Positions 21,940 to 32,181 are shown, numbered from the stretch's first letter. The stretch: DNA of 64,000 bases from Deltaproteobacteria bacterium (GCA_002685535.1 NYXK01000211.1:52667-116666); one strand, 5' to 3'. Numbers and translations: made by a program. Notes: a model not told the origin generated them from the sequence alone.

Positions 21940-23106
21940 ATGAGGTCCTCACTCAAAGCGTTGTTCGCTTCGTTCGAGCTCTTTCTCGCTGTTGCTGCTT
22001 CTCCTACTCACAAGCGTTCTGTTTGTCCTCAAGTGTCTGGCGACATCTTGTTCAACAACCAGTTTCAACTATACCCAGCTTACTATAGATGGGACTATCA
22101 ACGATGCGTGCTGTATCTTAGGTGAATACTTTCTACCATCCATGCCAATGGTGTCGAATTAATCTTTTGGTGCAGTGCCATCTACAATGCAACAATGGTT
22201 GTCTGGGATCCATACAAATCAGTGGTCCAACGAGTGATATCCTTCCCAGGCTTAAGTCATGATGGTTCCGAAGTGTCAGATAAACGACTCTCCGGCGTTC
22301 TTCTCGATCCTACAAACAATATTCTGTCCGGCGTCGTTGAAGCCGAGGAGTTTTTCTTGACGGGAGGCAACGATGTGAGCGGCGATAACTTCGTCGTCAA
22401 GGTCGATCTCAACAAATTCGAGGTCATTAACGAGGTCAATCTGACTGCTACGACGAAGGGTCAGTACGGAGCGGTTCTCGACCTGGACAACGGCATTGAC
22501 GATGACATCTACGTCAACGGCGGCTATCCATCCAGCCTTCTCCGCGTTGACTCGAACAATGAAGTCACACCATATTACGTCTCTGAACCAACTACTGCCC
22601 CACGCGAGTTTGGGTTCGGAGGCGTAGTCCTATTCGAAAATAAACTCATCGCCAATGACAATGCTCACAGTGAGCTAGTCAGCTTCACTCTTGGTGGTAC
22701 ACATAGCACACCAGTTGTCATTCCACAGGAGGGAAATCATCACAACTTCAGCGCTGGATCTGCCTTGAGCTTCCCCATGCGATACGGTGGAAAGGTTCTC
22801 CTCCAGGCAGAGACCGACAACGAGCAAAAGACGACCGGTGTTTCCGTATTTGTGTCGATGGATTGCTGGAACACAGCCAAGTTCGTGGGATTTTTGGAGA
22901 GTGTAGATAGAAAGCTGCAACCGGCATCGGTGGCTATCAGTCAAACTACTGCTCGGGACGTTGGAGACCGCATCTACTCAAGCGTCTTGTTCTACGATAA
23001 CACCGCCAACCCGTCTATGGCAGGGAATAGATCAGATTTTGCCCTTCGAGATATCACCGATTCCGTGGACGCGCTGTTATTGTCAGCGGGTCAAGCTATT
23101 CGGTAA
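21940..23106 (+). CDS. Secreted Mala s 1/Tri14-like protein
   Basis: ATG at 21940 starts a signal peptide (MRSSLKALFASFELFLAVAAS) with a cleavage site before PTHKR. One intron (22122-22175, GTGAAT...GTGCAG) joins RCVLYL to SAIYNATMVVWDPYKS. The mature protein is about 370 residues in repeated beta-strand units such as FVVKVDLNKFEVI, YGAVLDLDNGIDDDIYVNGGYPSSLLRVD and FGFGGVVLFENKLIANDN. The order and wording (asset description, 'NG.YPSSLLRV', 'GFGG.V...N.Li..D') fit the six-bladed-propeller family that includes the Malassezia allergen Mala s 1 and trichothecene-cluster Tri14, as far as I can recall it. The biochemical role of this family is unclear. The P450 gene lies 2.7 kb away across the AT-rich relic, so linkage in a cluster is only a possibility. 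Confidence 0.6.
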
Positions 23107-26100
23107 ACTGGATGAAGCTGGAACTGCTATTTGTGCCTGGGAAACGACATTCATTTTCAGAATCAGTTCTCGAATCTCGAATAAGCCAAATAGATATAGA
23201 TGGTCTTCACCATGTATTGCATAATCACTTGTACTTTTGAGTCAAGACAGATAGAAATAAATCTTATTTACCCATTTCATTACTCATGCACCATGCGCTA
23301 TAGACCAATGTCTTTGAATGCCGGTATATTGACGGACAAGTACAGTTTTCCAGGTCCGCGGCGATTGATACCGAATTTGTTGACATACTGACAAATGGTA
23401 AAATCAGTCGAAATCGTCAATTGGTTCACTTCGGGAATTTGGAAATGTGTTCCTTGACAGGGCCGCGACACGATTGATGGTATTTCGCACCGCCACTGAC
23501 TCGTAGCTGGATTGGTAGATACCGTTGTTTTTTTCAGCATATGTACCGGACCCTCTCTGTAAGCCACCGGACCGTATCCAGGGGAAAGTGAGGATGATTC
23601 GCTGATTGGCACGCACGTACCCTGCGGTAAAGCGCGGCGCTTGTAGCGTAAAGTAAATGCACGCCGATTGCGCTTTTCGTGGCCGATGGACGATCTGGAG
23701 CTTTCGGATGGTGGATGATGATGGATGCATGCATGCACGACTCGTGCTGATCATTCTCTGACCTGACCGAAGAGTTCCATCGATCGATTCAAGCTGCTCT
23801 CCTCTCCTTTAGCCTCGGACTTTTCAACCGTCAACACAGAAGGAAATATCGCCCCGAAAACGTTCATTTCATCGGCTCTATTCTGTCTACCTATCAAAGG
23901 AAGATCCGCATCGGCGCCTTTTTTTTTTTTTTGAAATAGGCAAGCAAGCCCTTTCGAACGATCGCAACCATGCTCTGTATACATAACACTTACTTATGTG
24001 CAAACAGTCACTCGTAGCTGTCAACGCCCTGTCTAGATACTTGCTTGCTATTTCAAGGATGCCACAACGGATCAGTATCTACGAGTACGCGTAGTAGCGG
24101 CAGTGTCAATCATTCTAGTGTAGCCAAGCCCTCCCGACAGAATTACAAAGTTCCAAGGTTCATTGCCCATGGCCTTACCCATCACGCGACTGCCTCACTA
24201 ATTACCCAATCCGAAATCAAGAGAGTTCCAAATGCCTCCGTCAATGATACACCATTTAAAAGCAGATTCACGGTCAGAGAAATAATGGTGTCGTTTGGGC
24301 CAAGCTTTGCCAACACCCATCGTCGTCTTTTCGGGGCGCTCGGCTTCTTTTCCGTGCGCTTGGCGATATTCCCAGCAGCCCGGAACGGGTCAGGATGTGC
24401 CGCTGGCTGTTGTTGACGGGTCCATTGCCTTGCAGCGACTCTGATGCCCAAAGAGGCGGGTCTTCATCTTGCATCCACGTGGTCTCCCTGCCTGCCAGGA
24501 GGCATGTCGCTGTGACTATTATTAAGCAGATGAGTGAGGTACCATACCCAGGTATTTATCATATCCAATGAGTGTTGTTGGAAATGGGGTGCTGTTGGGT
24601 TTCTCTCGTATCAGGTAGAAGTGTTTCTCGTGGCAATCGCCTGTCGCTAAGCTAGGCTCGTCAGATTGATACTTACGACCTTCTGTCTACAGTCATCGTT
24701 CAACCCCACGAAACTAGACTAACCTATTCCAGGGCTGTCTAGACGAAATAACACTTCTCACTTGTCATATTCTTGTTCTATCATCGGGAAAAAAGAATCC
24801 TTTGAACGCATGTTCGATTCGACTTCCGCTCGTTCTGTTCTCGTCCAGTTTCTTCTTTTTTTCTCCGCAACTTCGTCCAACAACATTCTGGACACCCGTA
24901 GGAAGGCGGCATTGTTCCGGGATTTGCGGAAGCGCTCGAGATCCCGAGCGGGTAAGCTCAGAAGATGCGAGAACAGGGTATACATCCACTTCAAGACCAC
25001 CGACGAAGTCACCGCTGTGGGGTAAAGGTCGTTCGTCGGACGGGATGCGACGCGTACTGGATGGAATTCAGTTCAGAAGCGATCGAATGCGAGAGACCAA
25101 AGGCGTTGATGCCAATACTGATGTCCATGGGTCAATGTACATGTGAGACAGGAGGAGAGAGATCGATAGGGAAAAGTGCGACTAGACGTCTAGCGTGTTC
25201 GGGAGATGACGGAATACGTGAATTTTGCTCATGAGGTGCAAAAGCTGGGATTGTACGTTCGCAAGCCGGATGCGGAATTTCGTGCATTGCTACTACGAAC
25301 GTCCTGCATTTGTCGGTCAGTCTTGGTCCTCTCCTTAACGTCTTCGAGCGAAGAGGGGATTAAGGGTACTGAATAGGAAACGGAATTCGCTACCATGGAT
25401 TCGTTTTCGCTGATGGCGTTCAGCTCTCCTCGGATATATATCATTCTGTTCAACTCGTCCATGTGCATTATCAGTATTCTCGAGTTGCCTCTCTCGTGCT
25501 GAATTCTGCTAATTAAAAGCTAACAAATTCCTAATGATCATTTTTTCGGGGCAATTTTTACTGCGTCTATGGTCCGCTAGCTTTTTGAAGTATCACCTTG
25601 TAACATAATTTCTATATTTACTTACTTCCGCGGGGGTTTTTTTTCTTGTTTCACTTGAAGTAATTATTAATCCCGCGAGGTTTCGAACTATTCAACACTC
25701 TTAAATTAACTAGTGGTACTTTACTTGTTCACCTCTTGTATATTGTGTTGACCTTTATCACATTTTATAACAGCTACATAAAAAATCGTCGTCATAACCG
25801 ATTTAATCTGACAACTAGGGTCCACGAGTATGGACAAGTAACTTTGAACGCCGGCGACCATGCTGTTAATGACGCCTTGGTCCTCAGATATGCCGTCGAA
25901 AAAAGTTGTGACAGTAGCGCTTAGCATGGTCCATCCGATCTTCTTCCCTGCGGATAGGAGTTCTCGAACCTCTTCCAAGTATCACATTGCTGAGCAGTGG
26001 TGATCCGCGAAGAGATTCAATTTCCCCAATTCATCCCTCAAATTCTTCATGACCTTTTCTTCCCCATTGAGAAATGGCGCTTCCCTCGCGGCATACCCAA

Positions 26101-26179
26101 GCTTGAACTTCGGAGACCTTCGCAGAACTGTAAAATCAAAAAGTACAATTTCGGCGCCCCTCAAACAGAATTGAGCTAG
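23107..26179. other. Gene-poor region, about 3 kb
   Basis: Many short overlapping frames on both strands but none with domain character, consistent initiation context or recognisable exons. It contains homopolymer tracts (poly-T near 23920 and 25637) and AT-rich stretches near 25490-25760 that suggest old inserted DNA. I see no complete mobile element, tRNA or repeat array. Confidence 0.45.
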
Positions 26180-27020
26180 TCACACAATCGCCTTTGCTTT
26201 GAACGTCGGAGATACGTACATGACATGCAAATTTGCATGGCTTGGGATCATCGCCGGTATCTCCCATTCACCGACTTCCAGAATCCACTGGGGAATTATG
26301 GCGGCAATGATCCGAGAATCTGGGACTCCAGAGCCTGGCTGAGAATAGGCTACAAAGCTGTTGCCGTAGTCAAAATACCTCCAAAGATGGAAACCTGTGT
26401 AATGAAGAGGAAACTCCGCTAACCTGAGGGCCTCGTTTCGAAAGAAGTGGTTCACTCTCAAGATCGAAATTGTGGGACGCATCCATCGACCATAACCGTC
26501 ATATGCCGCTGTACAACTTGCTAGCAGCAGCAGTTGAATAATCTTCACTTTGAGCTCGTCTGGTAAGTCAGAGAAGTTAAAGCCGGAAGTGTTCTTGGAG
26601 GCAGTTGTATAGCGTGGTTTGAAGCGAATCGACAAAGCCGTTGCAATTGGTTTGACAAATTTCGAACTCAAACTGGATCGCTCTTTGAAAGAGCTCTTTG
26701 AACCTTCAGCTGCGACCTCTCTATCGCCCAAGCTTCCGGCCTCAGCGATCGTTATATCGATGTGTGAAAGCTGAACCGAGTCGCCTCCACTGACAGAACT
26801 GTCTCCTAGTCGATTGCTCAAATTTTCATCTGCCAGCCTCCGTCGCACTCTGCGAAGAATCGATCAAGCTTCGCTGCTCGCCTGAAATGGTGTCCGAGGC
26901 AGTCATTTTGATGTACATTGAGTCTGACGATGAAAATCGATGATCTTGAGGTGCTGTCAAACTGACTCTCGGCGGGGTCCAGCTGAGAGATCCCGAGCCT
27001 CGACCGGCGTTAAATTCCAA
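26180..27020 (-). CDS. F-box-like hypothetical protein
   Basis: The main exon (26180-26849) encodes a Ser-rich N-terminal part followed by FNFSDLPDELKVKIIQLLL, an F-box-like motif (F..LP.El...I...L), and then ISILRVNHFFRNEALRLAEFPLHY, which resembles the 'l..vn..fr.Ea' helix of fungal F-box/2EXR proteins. There is no ATG upstream in this frame within the exon. A plausible intron, 26850-26916 (GTACAT...TTCGCAG), links it to an upstream open frame reaching about 27020, but that too lacks an ATG, so the true start is unresolved. The 3' end at 26180 is secure. Function unknown; F-box proteins usually recruit substrates to SCF ubiquitin ligases. Confidence 0.5.
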
Positions 27021-27369
27021 AGTACAAGCAAAGCGAGCATTTGTGCAGGCTTGAGGCGCTTCAGACAGAAATACATAGAGGTATGCTAAATTAGGTCCAT
27101 CACTAGACCTTTACGCCCAAAGTGACGACAAAAGAAAGTAATGTCTAGTTAAACAAGCGGAGAACGACCAGGGCGCACTATTGTGGACTTTGGAAGGGAG
27201 CCGTGGTATTGATAGTTCGAGATGCAAAGTGTGGTTTTGCTAGTGGCATAGGGATATGTGTTGGTACCACAAAGATGCTGGAGCGATAGTCTTCAGTTTC
27301 CGGATAAGTCCATACAAATATATAGCAGAGCATGCTTCCAAATAGTTGTGCCAGCTTCCATGAACAGCT
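27021..27369. other. Intergenic region
   Basis: Spacer between the F-box-like gene and the 3' end of the Ada-like gene. No gene seen. Confidence 0.4.
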
Positions 27370-28134
27370 TCACATAATCCCCTCCTGACCGATACCGGCC
27401 ACCCATGGGCTGTTGAAATCGACAAATTGGAAGCAATCCTCTGCTGCCTCCCAAGTCTCCGATAATTCGAGATCGGGGTTGTAGAAACTGGCCAGCACTA
27501 CGTCTGAGGCATCCGGGAAATAGTCCTCTGGGGTTTGTATGCCACTAAAGTTCTGCCAATCTTGCAAAAGCTCCGAGGTGCAAAGACTTGGGGTCGGCAG
27601 CTCGGGGATATTGGTCTCCTGTTCATGCGCGAAATTCGGATACGTAGGTGACAGGTGATGCGGCGTTGTTTTTTGAGCATCCACGATCTGCGGAAATTCA
27701 TCCACCGATTTCAACAACGAATTCTTCGCTCTGTACTCCCCAATGGTCATGCCCATAATCTTCTTGAACACCCTGCAGAAATGACTCTCCGTCAATCCAA
27801 CTTCCTTCGCCAGACCCTTCACACTCCACTTGACGGCCCCAATTTCTTCCCTGACGATCAACTCACATGCCTTATCCACGGCCAAGATCTGTGGATCTCC
27901 TTCGTTCTCTCTCAAATTCGGACGACATCGTTTGCAAGGACGAAATCCGGCTGCTTCAGCTTCAGCTGGCGTGTCGTGAAAAACGATATTTGCTCTACGT
28001 GCGAGGCGCGAAGGACACGTAGGGCGACAGTAGATCTTGGTCGTACAAACGCTATAGATGAAGGCGCTCGCCGCGAGGGGATCTCGCCGTTGGAGGGCAG
28101 CCCATCGGCTGCTTGGGGATGAAAATGAAGTCAT
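27370..28134 (-). CDS. Ada-type methylphosphotriester sensor and AraC-family transcription regulator
   Basis: A single intact exon of 254 residues from ATG 28132-28134. The N-terminal domain is the Ada metal-binding domain: AFIYSVCTTKIYCRPTCPSR followed by AEAEAAGFRPCKRCRP, keeping the four zinc-ligand cysteines (YC..TC and CKRC). One of these, equivalent to Cys38 of E. coli Ada, accepts a methyl from DNA phosphotriesters. Next is an AraC-type helix-turn-helix (WSVKGLAKEVGLTESHFCRVFKKIMG, then MTIGEYRA). The C-terminal 100 residues are acidic and Pro/Gln-rich, suggesting a eukaryotic activation region; the alkyltransferase domain of bacterial Ada is absent. That activity is encoded by the divergent neighbour 337 bp away. 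By family knowledge this is the sensor of the fungal adaptive response to alkylation. Confidence 0.9.
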   Translation of the reverse strand: MTSFSSPSSRWAALQRRDPLAASAFIYSVCTTKIYCRPTCPSRLARRANIVFHDTPAEAEAAGFRPCKRCRPNLRENEGDPQILAVDKACELIVREEIGAVKWSVKGLAKEVGLTESHFCRVFKKIMGMTIGEYRAKNSLLKSVDEFPQIVDAQKTTPHHLSPTYPNFAHEQETNIPELPTPSLCTSELLQDWQNFSGIQTPEDYFPDASDVVLASFYNPDLELSETWEAAEDCFQFVDFNSPWVAGIGQEGIM

Positions 28135-28471
28135 CACGACCTTCCGTAATTAGCGCTTCGCGGGGGAAGTATCTAACGTAATACTGTCTTTACAAAAGTT
28201 GTTCAGCTCATCTCTCAAGACCAACTCGTATTATACATGGGTGAGTTTATGTTGATTGGACTGTGATGGAAGTCACAAATCACGACGTGAAGTTGAAGTG
28301 CGGGGCGAAAAATCATGAGTCAGCCTGAGCTGCTCTTGAATTGACCAATCACAATGGATCTTACGAATATCAACTCTCGAACATATAAGCCCCGGACGTA
28401 GATGACCTGCTCAACGCTACAACAACAGGAGTTCTTCATCTTATCCCTCCCCCCATATTTTCTTTGCTAGG
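28135..28471. promoter_or_regulatory. Divergent promoter between the Ada-like regulator and the alkyltransferase gene
   Basis: A 337-bp region whose two sides start genes on opposite strands. It contains a CCAAT element (TTGACCAATCACAATGG, about 28344), a TGAGTCA site (about 28317), and a TATA-like ACATATAAG about 90 bp before the alkyltransferase ATG. Because both genes should be induced by methylated Ada, a shared operator is expected here, but I cannot name its sequence. Confidence 0.6.
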
Positions 28472-28933
28472 ATGGCCGTCACAGAATATCAAGAGGTAAC
28501 TTCACCCTCCCCCTGTTGCCCCACTCTAAGCGAATTCATTGTTGACAAGTATCAAGCGAGTCTACGCTCTTCTGCGCCAGATCCCGTCTGGAAAGGTCTC
28601 TTCGTACGCTGCACTTTCTAAAGCACTTTCATCATCACCACGAGCGGTTGGAGGTGCACTGAGAAGGAATCCATTCGCGCCTGAAGTGCCTTGTCATCGC
28701 ATTATTTGCGCGGATGGAGTAAGGTAGCCGCAATCAATTGAGAGACCGCAAGCTAACAACTCCAGTCGATTGGAGGATTTAAGGGAGAACCACAAGATGC
28801 ACCCTCAGGTATAAATCAAAAGGAGAAGTTGCGATTGCTGAAAAGTGAAGGAGTGATGTTTGATGAGAGTGGTCAGCTGTTGGACAATTCTAAGTGGTGG
28901 AGCAGTTTCGTGCCCATTGAGGCAAGGTCGTAA
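28472..28933 (+). CDS. MGT1: Minimal O6-alkylguanine-DNA alkyltransferase
   Basis: Three exons (28472-28495, 28557-28718, 28766-28933) give a 117-residue protein. The introns are GTAACT...TATCAAG and GTAAGG...CTCCAG. The sequence follows the alkyltransferase C-terminal domain: RVYALLRQIPSGKVSSYAAL, helix-turn-helix PRAVGGALRRNPF (with the Arg finger), then the active site VPCHRII carrying the methyl-accepting Cys, and SIGGFKG. The N-terminal ribonuclease-H-like domain of most alkyltransferases is absent, so the size is like the alkyltransferase-like protein Atl1, yet Cys rather than Trp occupies the active site. It should directly demethylate O6-methylguanine. It is divergent from the Ada-like regulator, so co-regulation is likely. 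Confidence 0.9.
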
Positions 28934-30254
28934 AGGAAACAAGCTAGATATATCAAAATCCTTGAATCTTTCTAGTGGTGTACTCGGAGGGAAGATGTGC
29001 CACGAAGAATGCCCACTGTGGCGGTTCTCGGCTGCCTGCATGAGGCAGTTCTGCACAGCCCCATAAGCTGTTCAAATGTTACACAAGCTTGAAACTGTAA
29101 GTTCACTGGTACTACTAGATGTAAACCGTGAAAAAACCCTCACGTCCTTTAAAAGCCTCGCTCCCATAATCTATGGTGTATCAATCTGTGCAACACCCTG
29201 GATTCTGTTTCGTACCTCCAGCCCCAAGGATATCAGGAGTCTGAATCGATACGGAACTTTGGTTGTCTAGTTTCAGTTCCAGGTATCGCAGGAAGTCATG
29301 TATGAACTTCAGTATGCTCTCCAGAGATAGTTCAGACATGACTTCCTGACGCTTCAGCCTAGTCAATCTAGACCCCTCGTTGACGAGACCTGGCTTCTGG
29401 GAGCTTGTGAGAGCAAGCATATCGTCGAGCTCTTTCCGAGTTTATAATGCCAAGGAATTCCCCGGTATGAGAGCGAGTACTCAATTGAGCAACATTTTGA
29501 AACATCAGGGTTGTCTAATTTCGATCCGGAAAAAGGACAGCCGGAGAAAAAGAGAATCTCAAGCCGATTCGGCGGCTATTGTAAAGCACTCAAGTAGCGA
29601 CGAACAATACTGCCTCCAGCCTCAAGCCGTTGAAGAGGAAACCAAATTTGCATCTTCCAGTAAGGGCTACAAAAAGTCTTGTGAAGAAGACGAATTGAAT
29701 AATCTTTCAATATCCCCCAAGATCCTTTCCCCTGGTGACGAAGGCGATTCGAGTCTGAGAGGTCAGCTTGGTGTGGAAGGACGAATGGTTATGCTGTCGA
29801 TGGCGGTCTGCACTCGAGGCTCGAGACCAAGTCGCAACAATCTATCGACAATTCTCATTCGTCTGGAGGTCAACGGGTGAACGATCAAGTCGAATCTGTC
29901 GACATCCTAGCCGACATTTCGATTCTTTGACATCCGCACTTCTCGTTTTTGCTCACGTCCTCGAGACTGGTGTCCCTTCCAAAATGGTCAGATGTAGTCA
30001 AGCTATTGATAGCAGGGCTTCTACGATGTAGGATACAGTGGTGGCCCCTTGCTCCGGTATGGAGGAAGTGTCCAGAAAATGGATTATTCAGGGTATCCTG
30101 GCAATGTGTGAGTACCGCGATCTACTTCAAACAGCTTCTCCTCGAGTGGTTCAATTGAACATGACTACTCATACGCTATAATTGCTGAGCGGAGCTGTAT
30201 TTCGACACCGCATCAGAGGTAGCTCGGCAGTTGATCCAAGATCTACCAAGAACA
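28934..30254. other. Mostly unassigned DNA with one open frame
   Basis: A 166-residue frame at 29380-29880 (plus strand; Lys/Ser/Glu-rich, for example KKDSRRKRESQADSAAIV) might be a disordered N-terminal exon of the disrupted gene that follows, but no splice connection was proved. Otherwise no gene is seen. Confidence 0.35.
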
Positions 30255-31128
30255 ATGGAGCTAGACCAGCCCGTACTCCCATTCCACCAAAATAGTCGTT
30301 CAGCGAGCTTTCACCCAGCGTCCCCAATGATGGCCACTGGAGCACATAGCATATCGACATGTGTGCCTACCAAAATCAGCACTCATTCTGAGAGCATAGG
30401 AACGACAGCCCGCCTTAATCACGATAGAATCGGTGGCAATCCTTCAACTTCAGACGAAAGCTACCTTCACTGGTGTATCGATTCAAACGCATCTGATACT
30501 CTCTTATTCCCACTATTGATATCCCGCCTAGACGACACCTCCATAGTCCAAAGGCTAAGAACTACCTACCAAGCAGTGAAGGGATTACGAAAGTGGCTGT
30601 TGTTGACAGATATCGAGACGGTGAAATTCGTGCTGGTATTGACTTTCTTTCAATCTGAACTCTTCCGAGAGCTAATGGAGAGCAGTTCAAAAGAGGGGCT
30701 CAGAAAATGGGCCTCAGGATCTCATAGTCTGCTTGAAAGAGGACATGCCACCAAAGACAGATCCAAACTACCGATATCTGAGTTCAGAGCCTGTCGAGCT
30801 TCTTCCAAAGTTCGCCACGCAGACGCTACGGCACCACTTACGGTATTTCCACAAGTGCAATTCCAAGGACATCGAAAACATCATGCACCTAGTTCCCAAA
30901 AAGGTCAACGGCATGCTGGAGAAGAAGTTCGGTGCTGTTGGCTGGGGTGTGCAAGCCGTTTCCGGGATTGGCATTGTGGAAATGCGCCATTCCTCTCCTG
31001 CTGTCACAGGTTCCGCCAATAATATTCGCCATTCGCTGGCTGCTTTTGCATACGTGAGATTTTCAGAATGCGTTCATGTTTTCGGCATATTTACTCATGC
31101 TGTTGAATTTCATTCTGTTGGTTCCTGA
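30255..31128 (+). pseudogene. Disrupted hypothetical gene of a fungal 'HWCxD' family
   Basis: The first frame (from ATG 30255) contains SYLHWCIDSNASDTLLFPLL and RLRTTYQAVKGLRKWLLLTDI. I recall this pattern (LHWCvD....t.L..i, Y...rGlRkWLslT) from a widespread family of uncharacterised ascomycete proteins. The expected continuation (DMPPKTDPNYRYL, then LPKKVNGMLEKKFGAVGWG...) lies in another frame from about 30690 onward. I looked for an intron between 30650 and 30690, but none of the GT/AG combinations gives the right phase, so a frameshift near 30655-30690 is the simplest reading. A mis-placed intron cannot be fully excluded. Function unknown. Confidence 0.5.
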
Positions 31129-31500
31129 AAGGTGGTGCGCTAGTAGGACTTGACCAAATGAGACGAGGCCCGGAGCTCAGAGAAGTGTGACTGACTGTCA
31201 AGCGACGTGGAGATGGTTTAGATTCCAGAATGATTCAAGGACCTATTTTAGATATCATATGTAGAGGTTCGTAGGAAGTTTCGATTGCGGGAAAATCGAT
31301 ATCAAGATATTCAAGCAATTCTATTGAGCTTCCCCAGCCGCAAGTTGTGACAAATCTTTTTTGGTCCTCAGAAGAAGGTTGCGGTAGAGGTCAAGGGTCC
31401 CCCCTCTCGCTTGTGAGTTTACAGGCCACAAAATTTGTTACATTTAACTATCCAAATTGGCACATTTTCGACATCACATTACAAAAGCGTGCTGGAAATA
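31129..31500. other. Upstream flank of the tRNA gene
   Basis: No gene recognised. The 60 bp before the tRNA are AT-rich, as is common upstream of Pol III genes. Confidence 0.4.
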
Positions 31501-31516
31501 TCCGGAATGGTGTAGT

Positions 31517-31571
31517 GTAAGTACTTCAGTCAGATACGTCACTTCTTGAAGCACAATTAACAAATAATCAG
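31517..31571 (+). other. D-loop intron of the tRNA-Glu gene, spliceosomal-like
   Basis: The insertion occupies the D-loop between AGT and GGCTAGCA. It matches the nuclear mRNA-intron consensus of filamentous fungi at all three signals: donor GTAAGT, branch-like TTAAC (fits YTRAY) and acceptor ATCAG, with a typical fungal intron length of 55 nt. Because of flanking G residues the exact ends could slide by one base. tRNA splicing endonuclease normally cuts only at 37/38, so removal by this route would be unusual. Confidence 0.75.
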
Positions 31572-31592
31572 GGCTAGCATTTCTGCCTCTCA

Positions 31593-31621
31593 TGATCTGT
31601 CTAACAAGCAATCAATGTGTT
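31593..31621 (+). other. Canonical anticodon-loop intron of the tRNA-Glu gene
   Basis: A 29-nt intervening sequence one base 3' of the CTC anticodon, the position used by eukaryotic tRNA splicing endonuclease. The last intron base may be 31620 or 31621 because both T and C are possible at position 38. Confidence 0.7.
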
Positions 31622-31656
31622 CGCAGGAGACCGGGGTTCAATTCCCCGTTCCGGAA

Positions 31657-32181
31657 GAAATCTTTTTGTGCCTTTTGTCTATTGATTTTTGCGTCTAAGA
31701 CTTCTCTAGCACCTATATGCCGTGGTATAAATTGAATAACATCTCTGTGTTGTGCCATCTTTTACTTTGCACCATTTTCGACAAGGACAGGCTCAGTGCT
31801 GTTATTCCTTCTTCCCTGCAACACCTTTGAGGCCAACAACGCACTGTCCCAGCACGTCAAGTAAGGAAATGTAAAGCTCACTACATGTTATATTCATTTC
31901 AATCTTGATTTCAATCTTGTACAGTAATTGAGTATAATGTCACCATTAATTACAAATCCTATTTTGTTGTTTTTGTCTGTTTAAAACATGGTTCTCTTAT
32001 CGGCGCTGCTCGAGCTCTTATCATAAGCGCGTCGCCCGCCTTGACCGCGAGGCTCGACTTTCACTTCTACCTACTCTGCCATCCTCTACAGAGCATCGCC
32101 GCCACGACCTCTTTATACAGCATGCTTTGGTCGCCATGATAATGATTCACGATTGAACGGCATCCACTCCGACTATACACT
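31657..32181. other. Pol III terminator and upstream region of the STRIPAK gene
   Basis: Begins with the TTTTT terminator of the tRNA gene (about 31672). The rest is the presumed promoter and 5' leader of the gene starting at 32182. No other gene seen. Confidence 0.5.

Larger units (their letters stand above)
31501..31656 (+). tRNA. tRNA-Glu (CTC) with two introns, one in the D-loop
   Basis: The ends TCCGGAA (31501-31507) and TTCCGGA (31649-31655) form a perfect 7-bp acceptor stem with A73. The T-arm CGGGG-TTCAATT-CCCCG is perfect and carries the B box. The 5' part TCCGGAATGGTGTAGT (31501-31516) stops in the D-loop, and the tRNA resumes at GGCTAGCAT (31572). Between them is a 55-nt insertion (31517-31571) that begins GTAAGT, has TTAAC 12 nt from its end and ends in CAG. 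The anticodon arm is TCTGC-CTCTCA, then a 29-nt intron at the standard 37/38 position (31593-31621), then C38 and GCAGG. Removing both yields a regular 72-nt tRNA-Glu with anticodon CTC at 31589-31591. A TTTTT Pol III terminator follows near 31672. Whether it is functional is not known. Confidence 0.85.
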
